This document shows, one piece after another, positions 28,912 through 39,415 of a stretch of DNA of 64,000 nt. Position 1 is the first letter of the stretch. Every line of letters begins with the position of its first letter. The notes under the pieces are model-generated. The model saw only the letters and a list, made by a program, of their open reading frames with translations. It ran no database searches and was not told the DNA's origin. A program made the position numbers and the translations under genes. Origin of the DNA: Tanytarsus gracilentus (lineage: Eukaryota; Arthropoda; Insecta; Diptera; Chironomidae); assembly GCA_038502055.1 (NCBI GenBank), contig JAXRKN010000039.1:2542001-2606000 (forward strand), in the 5' to 3' direction.

Positions 28912-29019
28912 GGCTGGAACGGTACGTTATCGTTTTTACAATAAATCTCCTTGCTGGTTTCGGTTACTTTAATTCCAGCCAAGCTAAAATAACTTTTGTG
29001 GGGGAGTTATTGTAGCTAA

Positions 29020-29658
29020 ATGTCGTCTAAAGCCTGTAACAAGTGCCACAAAAACGTCACTGCTCTGAGGCATCCTGGTATCAGTTGTGTTGGTTGCGCT
29101 AAGCCTTACCACTGGGGTTGTGCTGATATTGCTGAAACAGCTAAAGAGAGCATAATTAAGAACAAGCTCTCGTGGACGTGCAAATCGTGCAAAAGACGAT
29201 CTACGATATTTGTAGACAGCTCAATTGTTGCTCCCGCGTCAACATCAGCAATCTCCTCGCCTGCACCTTCGCATTCACCCTCGGACTCCGATAATCTCAA
29301 TAGCAGAGTTAACCGCTTAGAAGAGCTTCTAAACGCTGCCTTAGCTCGCATCGATTCTCTTGAGTCTCTGTTAAGCACAAAATCTTCACAAATTGAGAAA
29401 GTTGCGGTCGAAGTCCAACGACTTGAATCCACTTCAGCAACTGTCGAAAAACACTTAATAGACGATAATCTCGAGATTCAAAACCTACTCGAGTCATCTC
29501 TTGACGATCCTCTCGCAACCGTCGTTCAACTGGGTGAAGCTATTGGGTGTCCAGTTACTGCGACTGACCTAAAATCAATTCCGGTTATTGATCGCAAGCG
29601 CCTTAGTTTTGCTTTTTGGTTGTGGGTGAGATTAAGTAAGGGGGTTGCGGGGTGTTAA
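29020..29658 (+). pseudogene. Retrotransposon ORF1, 3'-truncated
   Basis: The frame runs 212 residues. Residues about 6-60 form a PHD/zinc-finger-like module, with cysteine pairs CNKC, CVGC, a HWGC element and CKSC in C4HC3-like order, as in ORF1 proteins of several insect non-LTR elements, where ORF1 binds element RNA. A Ser/Pro-rich linker follows (about 72-92), then a heptad-rich coiled coil (about 95-150, NRLEELLNAALARIDSLE). After about residue 195 the reading enters G-rich sequence and no longer looks like protein, so the real frame is broken there. GC content of the good part is higher than in neighbouring host exons. It could also be called a domesticated PHD gene, but the missing remainder argues against that. 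Confidence 0.7.
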
Positions 29659-30175
29659 GATTTTATTGTGGGGGTGGGATTGTAAGGGGAACTCGCTCCG
29701 CGTGTGTATAGGTTATTATGAGGGAGGTTGCCAAAGAAGGATGTATTGTTGTGGGGTGGGGTGGGGGTGGGGGGGAAAACGGGTTTGGGTTGGGGATGTT
29801 TAGGGAAAAAGTTGTGTTTTCTGGGGGATATGGGGTGGGTTGGGGGACTGGGGGTATTTGCCTGGGTTGGGGTTGGTTGGGTGAGAAGGGGGGTGTGGGG
29901 GGGTGGGGAAAGGAAGAATGGGGGGGGGGGGTTTGGGGGTTGAGTGGGGGTGCGGGGGGGGGTTGCGGGTTGGTGGGGAGGGGTTTAAGGTAGTAGGGGG
30001 GGCGGGATCTGGGGGTGAGATAAAGGGGGGGGGGGGGTGTGTTGGGTGTAGGGGGCCTTTTGTAATCTTCTTGTGTTTTAAGATACCTGGTCGTCGGGGG
30101 AAGAGATGTTTTTTGGGGGGGTTTTTTGGGGGGGGGGTAGAGGAGGGGAAGGGGAGACAGGGAGGAACCCCACCG
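29625..30175 (+). repeat. Extreme G-rich tract
   Basis: About 550 bases that are mostly G with some T, very few C, and many runs of 5-12 G on the plus strand, in an otherwise AT-rich window. G density rises from about 29620, peaks near 29890-30050 and falls by about 30175. It holds apparent Gly/Trp-rich open frames that I do not believe. It may be a true G-quadruplex-forming repeat or low-quality consensus sequence filling the middle of the retroelement. Confidence 0.9.
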
Positions 30176-30497
30176 AAAAGGTTGGCAAGGGCCTGTGCTT
30201 TCTCACCCTCCTTTCTTCAGATAAATTCATTTTCTCTTTAACTTTCTAATTCCAATATTATTTCTTTTCATTTCTTTCATTTTCGACCAATTCTATTCTC
30301 AATTTGGCTCCTTTCTCCTTTTTCCTGTTTCGCTGTTACCTTACTCGCAAATTTTTCAACTGTTTCGAGTTTCAATAATCTTTTTCAAAACTATTTTCCA
30401 AACGGTTACGTGCACCACTTGATTGTACGCGAAAGTCAATAAATAAAATAAAAATAAAATTTTATTTTTTTAAATTTTTAAATTTAAATTTTAGAAA

Positions 30498-31102
30498 ATG
30501 AAAATTTTTTGTAGTTTTTTCGGACTTTCTCTCGAAGCTGGTGGCTATGTCATTGGCTGGCTAAACATTCTTGTTAGTTTCGCTGCAAATATTTTTTGTA
30601 CATCCATTTTATCGATCTTAGCAGTTTCAATTGAATCAAGTCACGCTTCAGCAGTTGTTCGCGATCAAATTTTGCACTCAGTAAATGTTGTTTGGTTAAA
30701 TGAAAAAGAGGTGTTGATAGAGCCAACAACTTTTACGCTTTGTGAGTAAAAATTTTTATTTAATAAATCTTTTATAAATTTTAATAATTTCTAGCTTTGG
30801 CAACAATTTTTTTGGCATTGCTGATATTTTACTCCCTTTATCTTTTTACCTCCGTAATTTTTGTTATTAACCTTCAGAAGGTAATTTTTAAATTTAAATA
30901 TTTTACTTTATAAATAATTGAAACACTTAATTCACAGCAAAGTCATGTCCGCATGCTCCCGATGATGGTTTTGATGATCGTCAAAATTTTTATTCTCATC
31001 GCCTTTGGATTACCTTCTAGCATAATTCTCGGTCTCCTTTACATGTACTTCTTCCTCTGTATTTTGAGTCTTTTCATGCAAGTTAAAAGAGAAAAAATTT
31101 AA
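30498..31102 (+). CDS. Small four-helix membrane protein
   Basis: Three exons: 30498-30741, 30795-30880 and 30938-31102, joined in phase, giving 164 residues. Four hydrophobic segments are visible: about 14-36 (GYVIGWLNILVSF), about 84-105 (TIFLALLIFYSLYLF), about 119-137 and about 139-157. The short N-terminus with cysteine, then SLEAGG and a GW-containing first helix, resembles the insect four-TM proteins grouped under DUF4728 (LAPTM-like in shape); that assignment is from recollection of pattern only. No catalytic residues are apparent and the function is unknown. ATTTTAG directly before the ATG could be a 3' splice site, so an untranslated 5' exon may lie upstream, possibly on the far side of the retroelement. 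Codon usage is ordinary. Confidence 0.78.
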
Positions 31103-32947
31103 CAGAAAAAAAATCTTATCATTAAACTTCATAAATCATCACCGCAACGAGTTTGCCTCATGCATATCAATCGTCGCATAATTTATTATGGCATGAACCT
31201 TTCGTTTCTTATTATCAACTGCGTTATCATCAAGTTCAATATGAAATTTATGCAACAGCAACCCGGCTATTAAGTAAATAAATTAAACTGCAAGCAAAAT
31301 CTATATCATAAATTTAATAAAGGAACCCAATATATATTTGTGAAGAAATCGCGAGAGTCTAATTGAAAAAGCATGTTTTCAATTCCCTCTTTTCGTATGA
31401 TGCCTCGGACCACCCATTTAATCGATCCTAATTGCATGCCACCCGATACAACGACACCTATCATTATAGTCAGCGAGAGCGTATAAAATTGCTATGTTGC
31501 TGAAATGTAAAAATATGATTCATTAATAATGATCGCTCTTTGGGCACCAACAAGTTGGGCGCAGTGTTTTTGCAGAGAGCATAAACATAAGGGAGAGCGA
31601 GAAGGATTAATGTGCTGACTTCACCGAGGTCTGCACGAGTCAAGTTGAATTTTATTGGGTTTTAATGTTTCGTCCTGAAAATAAATGATTTTAAAAATTT
31701 AACGATAAATTTTAGATTTAAAAATTTTTATTTATCAATTTTTATAAAAATATTAAATTAAATTTGTATTTAAGTGACCACAGCACTTTAACTTATGCAC
31801 TCTCAAAGGAGGGTTGGATTTACAACAACGCTTATCATATCATTGATCATATAAATAAATTCGCTCGATGATTTACAGAGTTTTAATTTAAATGGGCTGA
31901 AAGTTGGTGGATCGTGTTGAGAGAATAAAGCAAATATTTTTCTTTCACATGTTCCTCACTTACTCAAATGGGCGTTCCTTGCAGTTTTTTCTGACTTTAA
32001 CATAATTCACAATTAAATGAATCATTTATCAAAATCACTTATGGAATCTTGAGAATGCTGAGGGATAAAAAAAATGTTAGAATTGAAAAGTCACATTGAT
32101 GAAATCGATACTGAATAATTTATATTGTTTTTGTGAATGCATGAATCACCGTGAACGACTTCCACAAATAGTTCTCTGACCAGTGTGAATGCATCATAAA
32201 TATCCAAATTTACATTTAAATTTTATTACAATCTTTAAAGATATAAAAGAAACCCATCAGCATTTTTATTGTGTTTTGACGCGTATATAAATTGTAATCC
32301 GTTTATATTCGAATAAAATCGTCAAATATCTTGTTTCATCGGAAGAATGCGATCAGCTCCAGCGGGAGATTCCCAAACGAATAAAGTTCATTGATAAGAA
32401 TTTATTTTTTATGGGTTAACAACAGGATATTCGAAAGAAAGAAAAAAGGATCGATCGGTTGTCATCACATGTTGAGGATCCCTCGGAGGTCATTTTTTAG
32501 AAATATTTTTCACTGGCGCCCAAATACACGCAAACATAATTCAATTTTCGTGTCCTTTTTTCCTTCTTCTTTGTAGCCTCTGTCGTAAAACAGGTGACAT
32601 CGATGTGTCTCGTTTTTTTCGGAGGCAATAAACTTTGTCTCCAAAAATAAAATAAAAAGAAGAGAATAAAGATTTATTACCGATTATTATCAATATCGGG
32701 CAGCCATGAACATGGTCATAAAATTAAATTTTAATTGGAACTCTTCGATGCAGGGTTGTGAATGCACTAAAGCATCCCACAGCACTTAGTTAACGGTGTC
32801 TCGCGCTTAAAAGATACAAAAACAGAGCCACGTGAAAGAAATTTTCTGAACATGCGCATGAGACCCGTTAAGTTGAGAGCCGACAACAACAAGTAGAAAT
32901 TGAATTGTACATCGAGTTACTCATCGTTGCATAAAACTTAACTCAAA
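31103..32947. other. Intergenic stretch before ferritin
   Basis: No gene seen. The last 150 bases should hold the ferritin 5' untranslated region. No CAGTGN hairpin of the iron-responsive-element type is visible directly upstream of the ferritin ATG. Confidence 0.4.
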
Positions 32948-33579
32948 ATGGCAAATCAAGTTCGTCAAAATTTCCACGAAGACTGCGAGGCGGCAATCAA
33001 TCGTCAAATAAATTTGGAACTGTACGCATCTTACGTCTACATGTCGTTGGTAATTAAAAATTTATCTTTCGAGATATTGAACTAGTGTAAAAAAAATTAT
33101 TTTTAAGGCGTATTACTTTGACCGAGACGATATCGCTCTTCCAGGAATGCATTATTATTTTAAGCATTCATCGGATGAAGAACGCGAGCATGCTATGAAG
33201 CTTTTGAAATATCTCAACAAAAGAGGTGGCCGAATTGTATTGCAAGACATTAAAAATCCGGAAGCTCCTTTTGAATTAACAGCCGTTGAGGCGATGGAGA
33301 AGGCACTTGAACTCGAGAGAAATGTCAATGAGGTAAAAAATAAATATTTCTTAAATTGTAAGCTTAATTTCCAAAACTTTTTAGGCACTTATCGAGGTTC
33401 ATTCAGTGGCGAGCAGCCATAATGATGTAAATATGTGTGATTTTCTCGAAAGTGAATTTTTGCAAGAGCAAGTCGATGCCATCAAAGAAATTGCAGATCA
33501 CGTGACAAATTTGAAGCGAGTCGGCGAAGGTCTTGGCGTTTTTATTTTTGACAAGCAATTGAGCGAGCCGAAGGAGTAA
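32948..33579 (+). CDS. Ferritin heavy-chain, cytosolic type
   Basis: Three exons: 32948-33049, 33108-33332 and 33385-33579, giving 173 residues. It forms 24-subunit iron-storage shells and oxidises Fe(II). It aligns along its length with vertebrate H ferritin: QVRQNFHEDCEAAINRQINL, SYVYMSLAYYFDRDD, the EEREHA element and RGGRIVLQDI. The ferroxidase ligands are present (Glu in NLELYA, Tyr in SYVY, the two Glu and His of EEREHA, Glu of LELERN, Gln of LQEQVDA). There is no signal peptide, unlike the main secreted insect ferritin subunits, and no obvious mitochondrial leader, so it should be cytosolic; the nearest fly relative is probably Fer3HCH. Start chosen at MANQVRQ because the helical domain begins at once. 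Confidence 0.95.
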
Positions 33580-34144
33580 ATTTGATGTGAATTTAAAATA
33601 GACTGAACTATGATAGGCTTGAGAGGGCACGATGATTTTGCCTTGAATTTAAATATCAAATTTTGTGTCTGAAACATTTTTGCTAGCAGTTAAGGAAAAG
33701 TATTAATTTATCAATTATTTAAGATTACTAAAAATGTGCTCGAAATAAAATTTCAATAAATCATCAACAATTGAATACAATAAGTACATTCTAGATGCTT
33801 ACAAGTACGGCTAGAGTTAATCAATGAATGGTGTAGTTTTTAAATTGAATTGTTAATCATCATTTCGAGGCGATAATTGAGGATTCCAATGCTTCCGTTG
33901 GGTTCACCTTTGCATTGCAATCGGAAAGTTCAACAGTTTCTGTAAAAAGAAAAAAAAACATTTATAAGGTTTTCGTTTAATGTTTGGACACTGCATAATC
34001 CAGCATAATCAATTTCAGCGTCTAAGCCTCAATGGTAACGTTTGTATGTGTTTGTGTTAAAGTCAAATCTTCAACGAGCGAGACGAAGGAATTTAATCTG
34101 AGAATTTATTTAAATATCATAAAATCACGACTAGTTTTAAGGAG
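33580..34144. other. Ferritin 3' region and upstream region of Ly6 gene
   Basis: Holds the likely ferritin 3' untranslated region and polyadenylation site, then non-coding DNA up to the Ly6-like gene. Nothing else is recognised. Confidence 0.5.
33744..33749 (+). other. Polyadenylation signal, ferritin
   Basis: AATAAA 165 bases after the ferritin stop, with further AATAAA-like motifs shortly after. Assigned by position. Confidence 0.6.
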
Positions 34145-34825
34145 ATGCTAAATCGATTTGTCTTCTATGTGGCTGTGATAACTTTAATAAATGATAGTGC
34201 TAATGGTGAGCAATCTTTTTTTATATTGATTGAAAATTGAAAGAGAAGAAAAATTCAAGTTCTTTCACTTTCCATTGAATTACAAAAACAATCGAGGTCA
34301 TCTACTTGTTGATGTATGAATAGTTTTTTTTTGCAATTTACTTCCTTAATAAAAGAAATACTTTGTTACTATATTGTAGGACTCATAAAAAGATGTTATC
34401 AGTGTCGATCGAGAGGCGATTTGGGAAGTTGTAAAGATCCATACAGATTTAATGCGTCACACATTGAAGCAGAGCCAGGAGTGACAGCAATTCCATGTGC
34501 TTCGGGATGGTGTGGAAAGGTCATCGAGGGCGAGACCGGAGCTTTCAGAGAAGATGGTTTGTATGATCAAATAAATATCGAAGAATTGATCTTAATTGAC
34601 ATTAATTTAGATTTTGATATGGCAACGCAGAGAATGTGTGTACAACGCGGACCCGATGATTCAGAAGAACGATGTGCATACACAGTTTATAATTATAAAA
34701 AGGTATTCATGTGTTTCTGTCAAGGAGACTTGTGCAATCGATCGAGCGATCATGGGAGTGTAGCAAAGCTTTTAATGGCAATATGCCTCGCAATGTCAAC
34801 GATGATTTTAAATAAAGTTCGATAG
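34145..34825 (+). CDS. Ly6/quiver-like GPI-anchored protein
   Basis: Three exons: 34145-34205, 34380-34556 and 34611-34825, giving 150 residues. Exon 1 encodes a signal peptide (MLNRFVFYVAVITLINDSANG). The mature part is a three-finger Ly6/uPAR domain of the insect quiver/sleepless group, starting IKRCYQC and including LGSCKDP, PCASGWCGK, QRMC, the CXC of FMCFCQ and the closing GDLCN. A hydrophobic tail (AKLLMAICLAMSTMIL) follows an Ser/Gly site and suggests GPI anchoring. Members modulate channels, receptors or septate junction assembly at the cell surface; which job this one does cannot be told. The second intron is 54 bases, a multiple of three with no stop, so reading through it would insert 18 residues; splicing restores REDDFDMATQRMC. 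The gene converges on its minus-strand neighbour, with only 63 bases between stops. Confidence 0.88.
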
Positions 34826-34888
34826 ATTACTCAAGACGTATATAAAATATATTAAAACTTGTTCTTTTTTCATAATTTCATTTTTCTT

Positions 34889-36606
34889 TCAATAGCAAAT
34901 AGTTGAATTGAATCGCGGCTCTAATATCTTAAATTTACCTCTGTTGCGATGAGGATGACGAATAAATTCGATTTCCGTGTATTGCTGAGTATAATCTGTT
35001 TCGTCAACTTCCATTGCATCCACAACTTCCTCATGATCGATCATATTGACGTTTTCAGATGTGAATTCGCTAGTTCGATTTTGTTCTAAAAAATTTGGAT
35101 AAAATTAAATAATCATTTGATTAATTTCAAAATACCTTGGGCGTGTACTTTTTCTGCATTATCATTGAGATTTTCACAAAAATCTTCTGAAATTATGAGT
35201 GTTGGCGGTAAGTCTTCGGAAATAATTAGTCCTGGCAATGTTTCTTGAACAACAACTTGACGATCTTCTGGTTCTGATTTGAAGCCAATTGGCATTGCAA
35301 ATATAGCTGAACGGGGAGAGCTTTTACTGTCAGCTGACGAAGTGGAATTTTTGCTTTTTGCCGATTTTTTCTTAACTGGAGTTAGTTTAACTTTGAGTCC
35401 TTTTTTGCGGATTTGTTTCTTGACTTGCTTGGTGGGTGCTTGTCGAGCTTTTCTCGGTAGTTCAATTGGCAACGGCTCAATGGAAACTCTACATGGTACG
35501 ATGTGGTAAAACGAAATTAATTCTGATTCAGTCATAGTGCGGCTTTGAGATTCAATATGGCTTTTTTTCGTGTGTGGATGCATTGAAACATTTCGACGAC
35601 GATTAGCTGTTGTTTTCTTCTTAAGCGGTAAAGATTCTATTCGAGAGCGACAATTTTTATCTCCAATTATTTTAGAATTGTCAAACTCGGCAAATTTTGC
35701 TGGCACTGAAGTTTCACGTCGCGGTCGTCGAACTACAATATTGTCATTGATATCCTGCAATTTCATGCTTTTATTACGTCGTTGAGAACTCATCTCTTTT
35801 GAATTGCTCGAGTTTTCATTTTCGCGATCTTTAATTTGTTCAACGTGCTCTGTTGTTAGTTCTTGGCGGTCAATTTGATTTTGATCTGAAGTTGGCGAGT
35901 CCTGCAGCTCTTGCGGTGGAATTGCGTCGGTGATATTTGTCATTTGGTCACTGTTTACATCATCTACACTTGGCTCTTCCTCACTAATTTCTTCCTTAAT
36001 GTAAGTTGCTGGATTTCGATTGACGAGCACGGTACAGTTTTCAACAGTTCGATGGAATTTTATAAGACACTCCTTCATTATTTCTTTGTAGTCATTCCAC
36101 ATTGCGAGAAAATTTGCGCACGAGTAGCAGCATTTGAAGATTTGTTGAGATAGAAGTTCCTTAAAATATTTAATGATTAGATTTATAAATTGAAAAAGTG
36201 TTATTAATTTACTCCAGCAAACGGTGTAGTTGCAATCAAAATTCTTAAATCAATCGCGGTTCTATCGTCAAGGAGTTCATTGCCATTTTTGTAGTGGACA
36301 AAACAGAAACGACAGCTCTTCTCAGGGTATTCCAGCACTGAATCTTTAAAAGCATTTCTATGTGACAAGAACTGATGCAATTGTTGAATACGTCCGATGC
36401 AGCTAAAGCACATTTTTGTGGCACTCAGCATGACTTCAAACTGAAAGTAGAGGCATGTCATTGCAGAATATTGTGAAATTCCTAAAGTAACTTACATCAT
36501 CCGTGTTAAAACATGTCTCGGTGATCTTTCGCACGAATTCGCTGGCCAAGACAAGTCCAGAATCATCTTTGCAGATCAAGCAAGATGAGAATCCTTGACC
36601 ACGCAT
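34889..36606 (-). CDS. Protein with two ZAD-like zinc modules
   Basis: Four exons: 36606-36496, 36440-36213, 36159-35136 and 35085-34889, giving 519 residues. The N-terminus holds two successive CX2C...CX2C units, C9/C12 with C48/C51 and C80/C83 with C124/C127. This matches the ZAD (zinc-finger-associated domain) layout, which in insects drives dimerisation of DNA-binding regulators. The remainder is low-complexity and nuclear in character: acidic stretches, Ser-rich runs, basic clusters (KKKTTANRRR, KKQIRKKGLKVK, VKKKSAKSK) and an acidic end. No C2H2 fingers follow, which is unusual for ZAD proteins. It is probably a chromatin or transcription protein; this is inference. The last exon could have a further splice at AACAGAG/GTAAAT, so the C-terminus is less certain. 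It is divergently oriented from UTP4, with 483 bases between starts. Confidence 0.75.
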
Positions 36607-37089
36607 TGCTACTGTAATTAGCGTTTGCTTTTTTTGTTGAATTCTTTGGTTATTCTTCTTATCTATTTAATAAAATCATTCGATGATATCCAATGACTTG
36701 ATAATAGATTTTAGCGACAATTTTAAATTCTATAATTTTAATAATAAATTTTATGTTTCTTCTTCTTTTTCTACGCTAAAATTTGTTTATATTTCAAAAC
36801 AAAATTTTAAACTTGAAATTTTATGAAAAGTTCGCAATGTCTTAGCGCACCTTTAACTTATTTCATATAGATGGACCTTTCTTTTAGATTTAACTACTTT
36901 TAATTTTACTAAAATATAAACTAAGTATGATATTTTTATTATTAACTAACAAGATGCGCGTTTTTTTCTCTTCTTCTTGATCTTTTATCAAAAAAAATTT
37001 TAGTGTTGCGTGCCCCTTTCGAACTTCGAAAAAATTCAAAATACTCACATGTGGTCAGAAAAAAAATAATGCAATTGAAAAATAATATT
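36607..37089. promoter_or_regulatory. Shared divergent promoter region
   Basis: The only DNA between the start of the ZAD-like gene (minus) and of UTP4 (plus). Both 5' untranslated regions and promoters must lie here unless untranslated exons are further away. No TATA box or other core element can be named with confidence. Confidence 0.5.
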
Positions 37090-39258
37090 ATGGAGGTAAA
37101 ATTACATGGAATTAAGTGCTATAACATACAGGCGAGAGGCGTTAAGCATTTGGCTTACAGTGAGGAATTAAAAAAACTTGCTGTATTGAGGTGAGTTTGA
37201 AAAATTCTTTGTATTTATTTTCAAAAAATTAATTCCGATATTTTTTAGAACTGATTACAGTATTGAGCTATGGAACTACACGAGTGCACCGTTTATTGAG
37301 CGAGTTATCCCAGGAAATGTTGACAGTTCGATTGAGCAAGTTTGCTGGGCTGGATCGCGATTATTTTCTGTTGGATTATCGGGTGATGGTTTAAAAGAAT
37401 GGGATCTTAAGACATTGACACCTAAGAGAACTTTATTGCTTACTGGCGAAAACGGAATTTGCATGGACTATCACAAAGCCACACAAACACTCGTTATTGG
37501 AACCGAGGAAGGAATCATTAATGTTTTCGATACGTCTGATGATGATTTACAATTTTCAAGGCTTCTCGATCGACAGGATCATCGTATTGTGTGCTGTAAA
37601 TTTAATCATGCCGGCGATTGCCTTGTGTCTGGATCAATTGATGCTGTTAAAGTGTGGAACATGAAAACGGGACATGTCATCAACAAAATGAGCACAGGTC
37701 GATCGGATTTGCATAATGAGACAATTGTTTGGTGTGTTGAGGTGTTAAAAGACTTTACAATTATCACTGGAGACTCGCGGGGAAGAGTCACATTCTGGGA
37801 CGGTAATTTGGGCACACAAATTGATTGGGTTCAAGCATCAGTTGCCGATGTTCTCTGCTTGGCCGTGTCAAGTGACGAGAAGAATTTCTTTTGTTCCGGC
37901 GTTGAACAGATTGTGAGAAAGTATATGCAAATTACCACAAATAAAGAACATCAGCAGTTCGAGCAGTGGATCAGATGCTCTAAACGATTTCGTTTACATA
38001 CCCACGACATTATGGCAATGGCAATTATAAATGATGAAGTGGTCACAAGTGGAATTGATGGATTTATTACGCGTAGCAGTCAGGATCTTAAAATCATTGA
38101 ACGTCATGGTCCATTTTTAAAAAGCCCTTTCGCCAATATTGCAGAAGACGCTCGTCTAATCCTTATGCAGTATCCAAATTATTTAGAAGTATGGAAATTG
38201 GCGACTGCGAGTGACAACATTGAGCCAACCGATGATCAAGACGAGAGCGAAGATGAAAATGAAGTCATGAAAGCGCTGAAGCAAAAATCGGAGTCAAATC
38301 ACTTCAAAATTACCTCTTTTCCCGAAAAGTTCTTAGAGCTTCGAAGTCAAAAGGACGAAATGATTATTAGTGCATCGATTTCGAATAATGGCAAATGGAT
38401 CGCTTACACAACTATCAACTCAATTCGAATCTTTCATTTCGACATTGAGAATAGAAAACCTCATTTGATGAGAATAAAGAACACGCCTGACGAATTTCAA
38501 CCATGCAAACTGCTGACCTTCTCCCAAGATAAACTTCTCACAATAAATGGCGATAAATGTACAATTTTCGATATTACCGCATCATCCATCGAACATCGTC
38601 AAACAATTGAGCTCGAAAATTACCATCGTGACTTGATTCATCAGATTGAAGTGTCAAAAAGTGGCAAATTTTTAATTATCGCAAGTTTATGCGGCGGAGT
38701 TTCGATTTGGTGCTTTAAAAAGGGAAAATACACGCACGAAAGAAATTTACCAAAGCACAAATCACCTGTCACGGCCATGAGAATTCATCAAAATCAAGCA
38801 ACACTCGTTATTGCATTTTCAGATAATAAAGTATGTGAATATGATCTCGTGGAATATATAATCAGCGAATCAATCACTTCCGGCGAGGATCCAACTAAAA
38901 ATGTCATTTCCCACATCTGCCTCGATCCCAACAATTTATCGGCGATAATTTTCAATCAGAATAATTCCATTGTGGTCGCTTGTAAGCCTGATGATGAAAT
39001 TGAAACACGTGTCAGCAAAAAGAAGAAGAAAACTGAAATCAAAAATGAATCAAGAACTGTCAGTGTGGTTAAAAAGTTTGATAATGTAAGTTAAGAACAA
39101 GTTTAAAGAAATTTAAGTAATAACTTTTCTATTTTTAGTTGCTAATACACCTCGAGTGGATCGGTGACGATGAACTTGTTATGCTCGAAATGAATCCTGT
39201 AGCACTTATGGAAAATCTCCCAGCACCGCTTCGAAGAAAGAAATTCGGTGCAATGTAA
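37090..39258 (+). CDS. UTP4: UTP4/cirhin, small-subunit processome protein
   Basis: Three exons: 37090-37190, 37249-39085 and 39139-39258, giving 685 residues (human UTP4 has 686). It is a nucleolar WD40 protein of the t-UTP/UtpA complex, needed for pre-rRNA transcription and early 18S processing. The beginning MEVKLHGIKCYN and RGVKHLAYSEELKKLAVLR is followed by WD-type repeats (IELWNYTSAPF, LKEWDLKTL, IINVFDTS, VKVWNMKTGHVI, VTFWDGN), a Glu/Asp-rich linker near residues 310-325 that separates the two propellers, more repeats (VSIWCFKKGKYTHER, VCEYDLVEY), a basic patch SKKKKKTEIK and the C-terminal LPAPLRRKKFGAM. I chose ATG 37090 over the in-frame ATG at 37069 because it gives the family-like N-terminus. 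It converges on the left copy of the duplicated gene, stops 157 bases apart. Confidence 0.94.
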
Positions 39259-39302
39259 ATGAATTAAATGGATTTTATTCACAAAAATAGATTCTTACAG
39301 AG

Positions 39303-39308
39303 AATAAA
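39303..39308 (+). other. Polyadenylation signal, UTP4
   Basis: AATAAA 45 bases after the UTP4 stop codon, before the left arm of the inverted duplication. Confidence 0.7.
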
Positions 39309-39415
39309 GACATAAAGGATTAAAAGGAGTTCTCTAAAATCGAGCTTTGTATCCTTATTGTAATGACAATGTAAATATTTAACAAGTTTCGTTTAACAGA
39401 AAGGATGAAAAAGTA

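Larger units (their letters stand above)
28912..30460 (+). mobile_element. Non-LTR retrotransposon remnant
   Basis: An intact-looking ORF1 beginning (29020-about 29600), a pyrimidine-rich 3' untranslated-like segment (about 30180-30430) and an A-rich AATAAATAAAATAAAAATAAA tail at about 30437-30460 together resemble a CR1/Jockey-type element. There is no ORF2 (endonuclease or reverse transcriptase). In place of the middle of the element is a G-rich tract. The 5' limit is placed near GGCTGGAACGG at 28913; a target-site duplication was looked for and not found, so both ends are approximate. Confidence 0.6.

Noticed and set aside
29718..30241. Gly/Trp-rich open frames
   Set aside because: They lie in the G-rich tract and arise from poly-G; not proteins.
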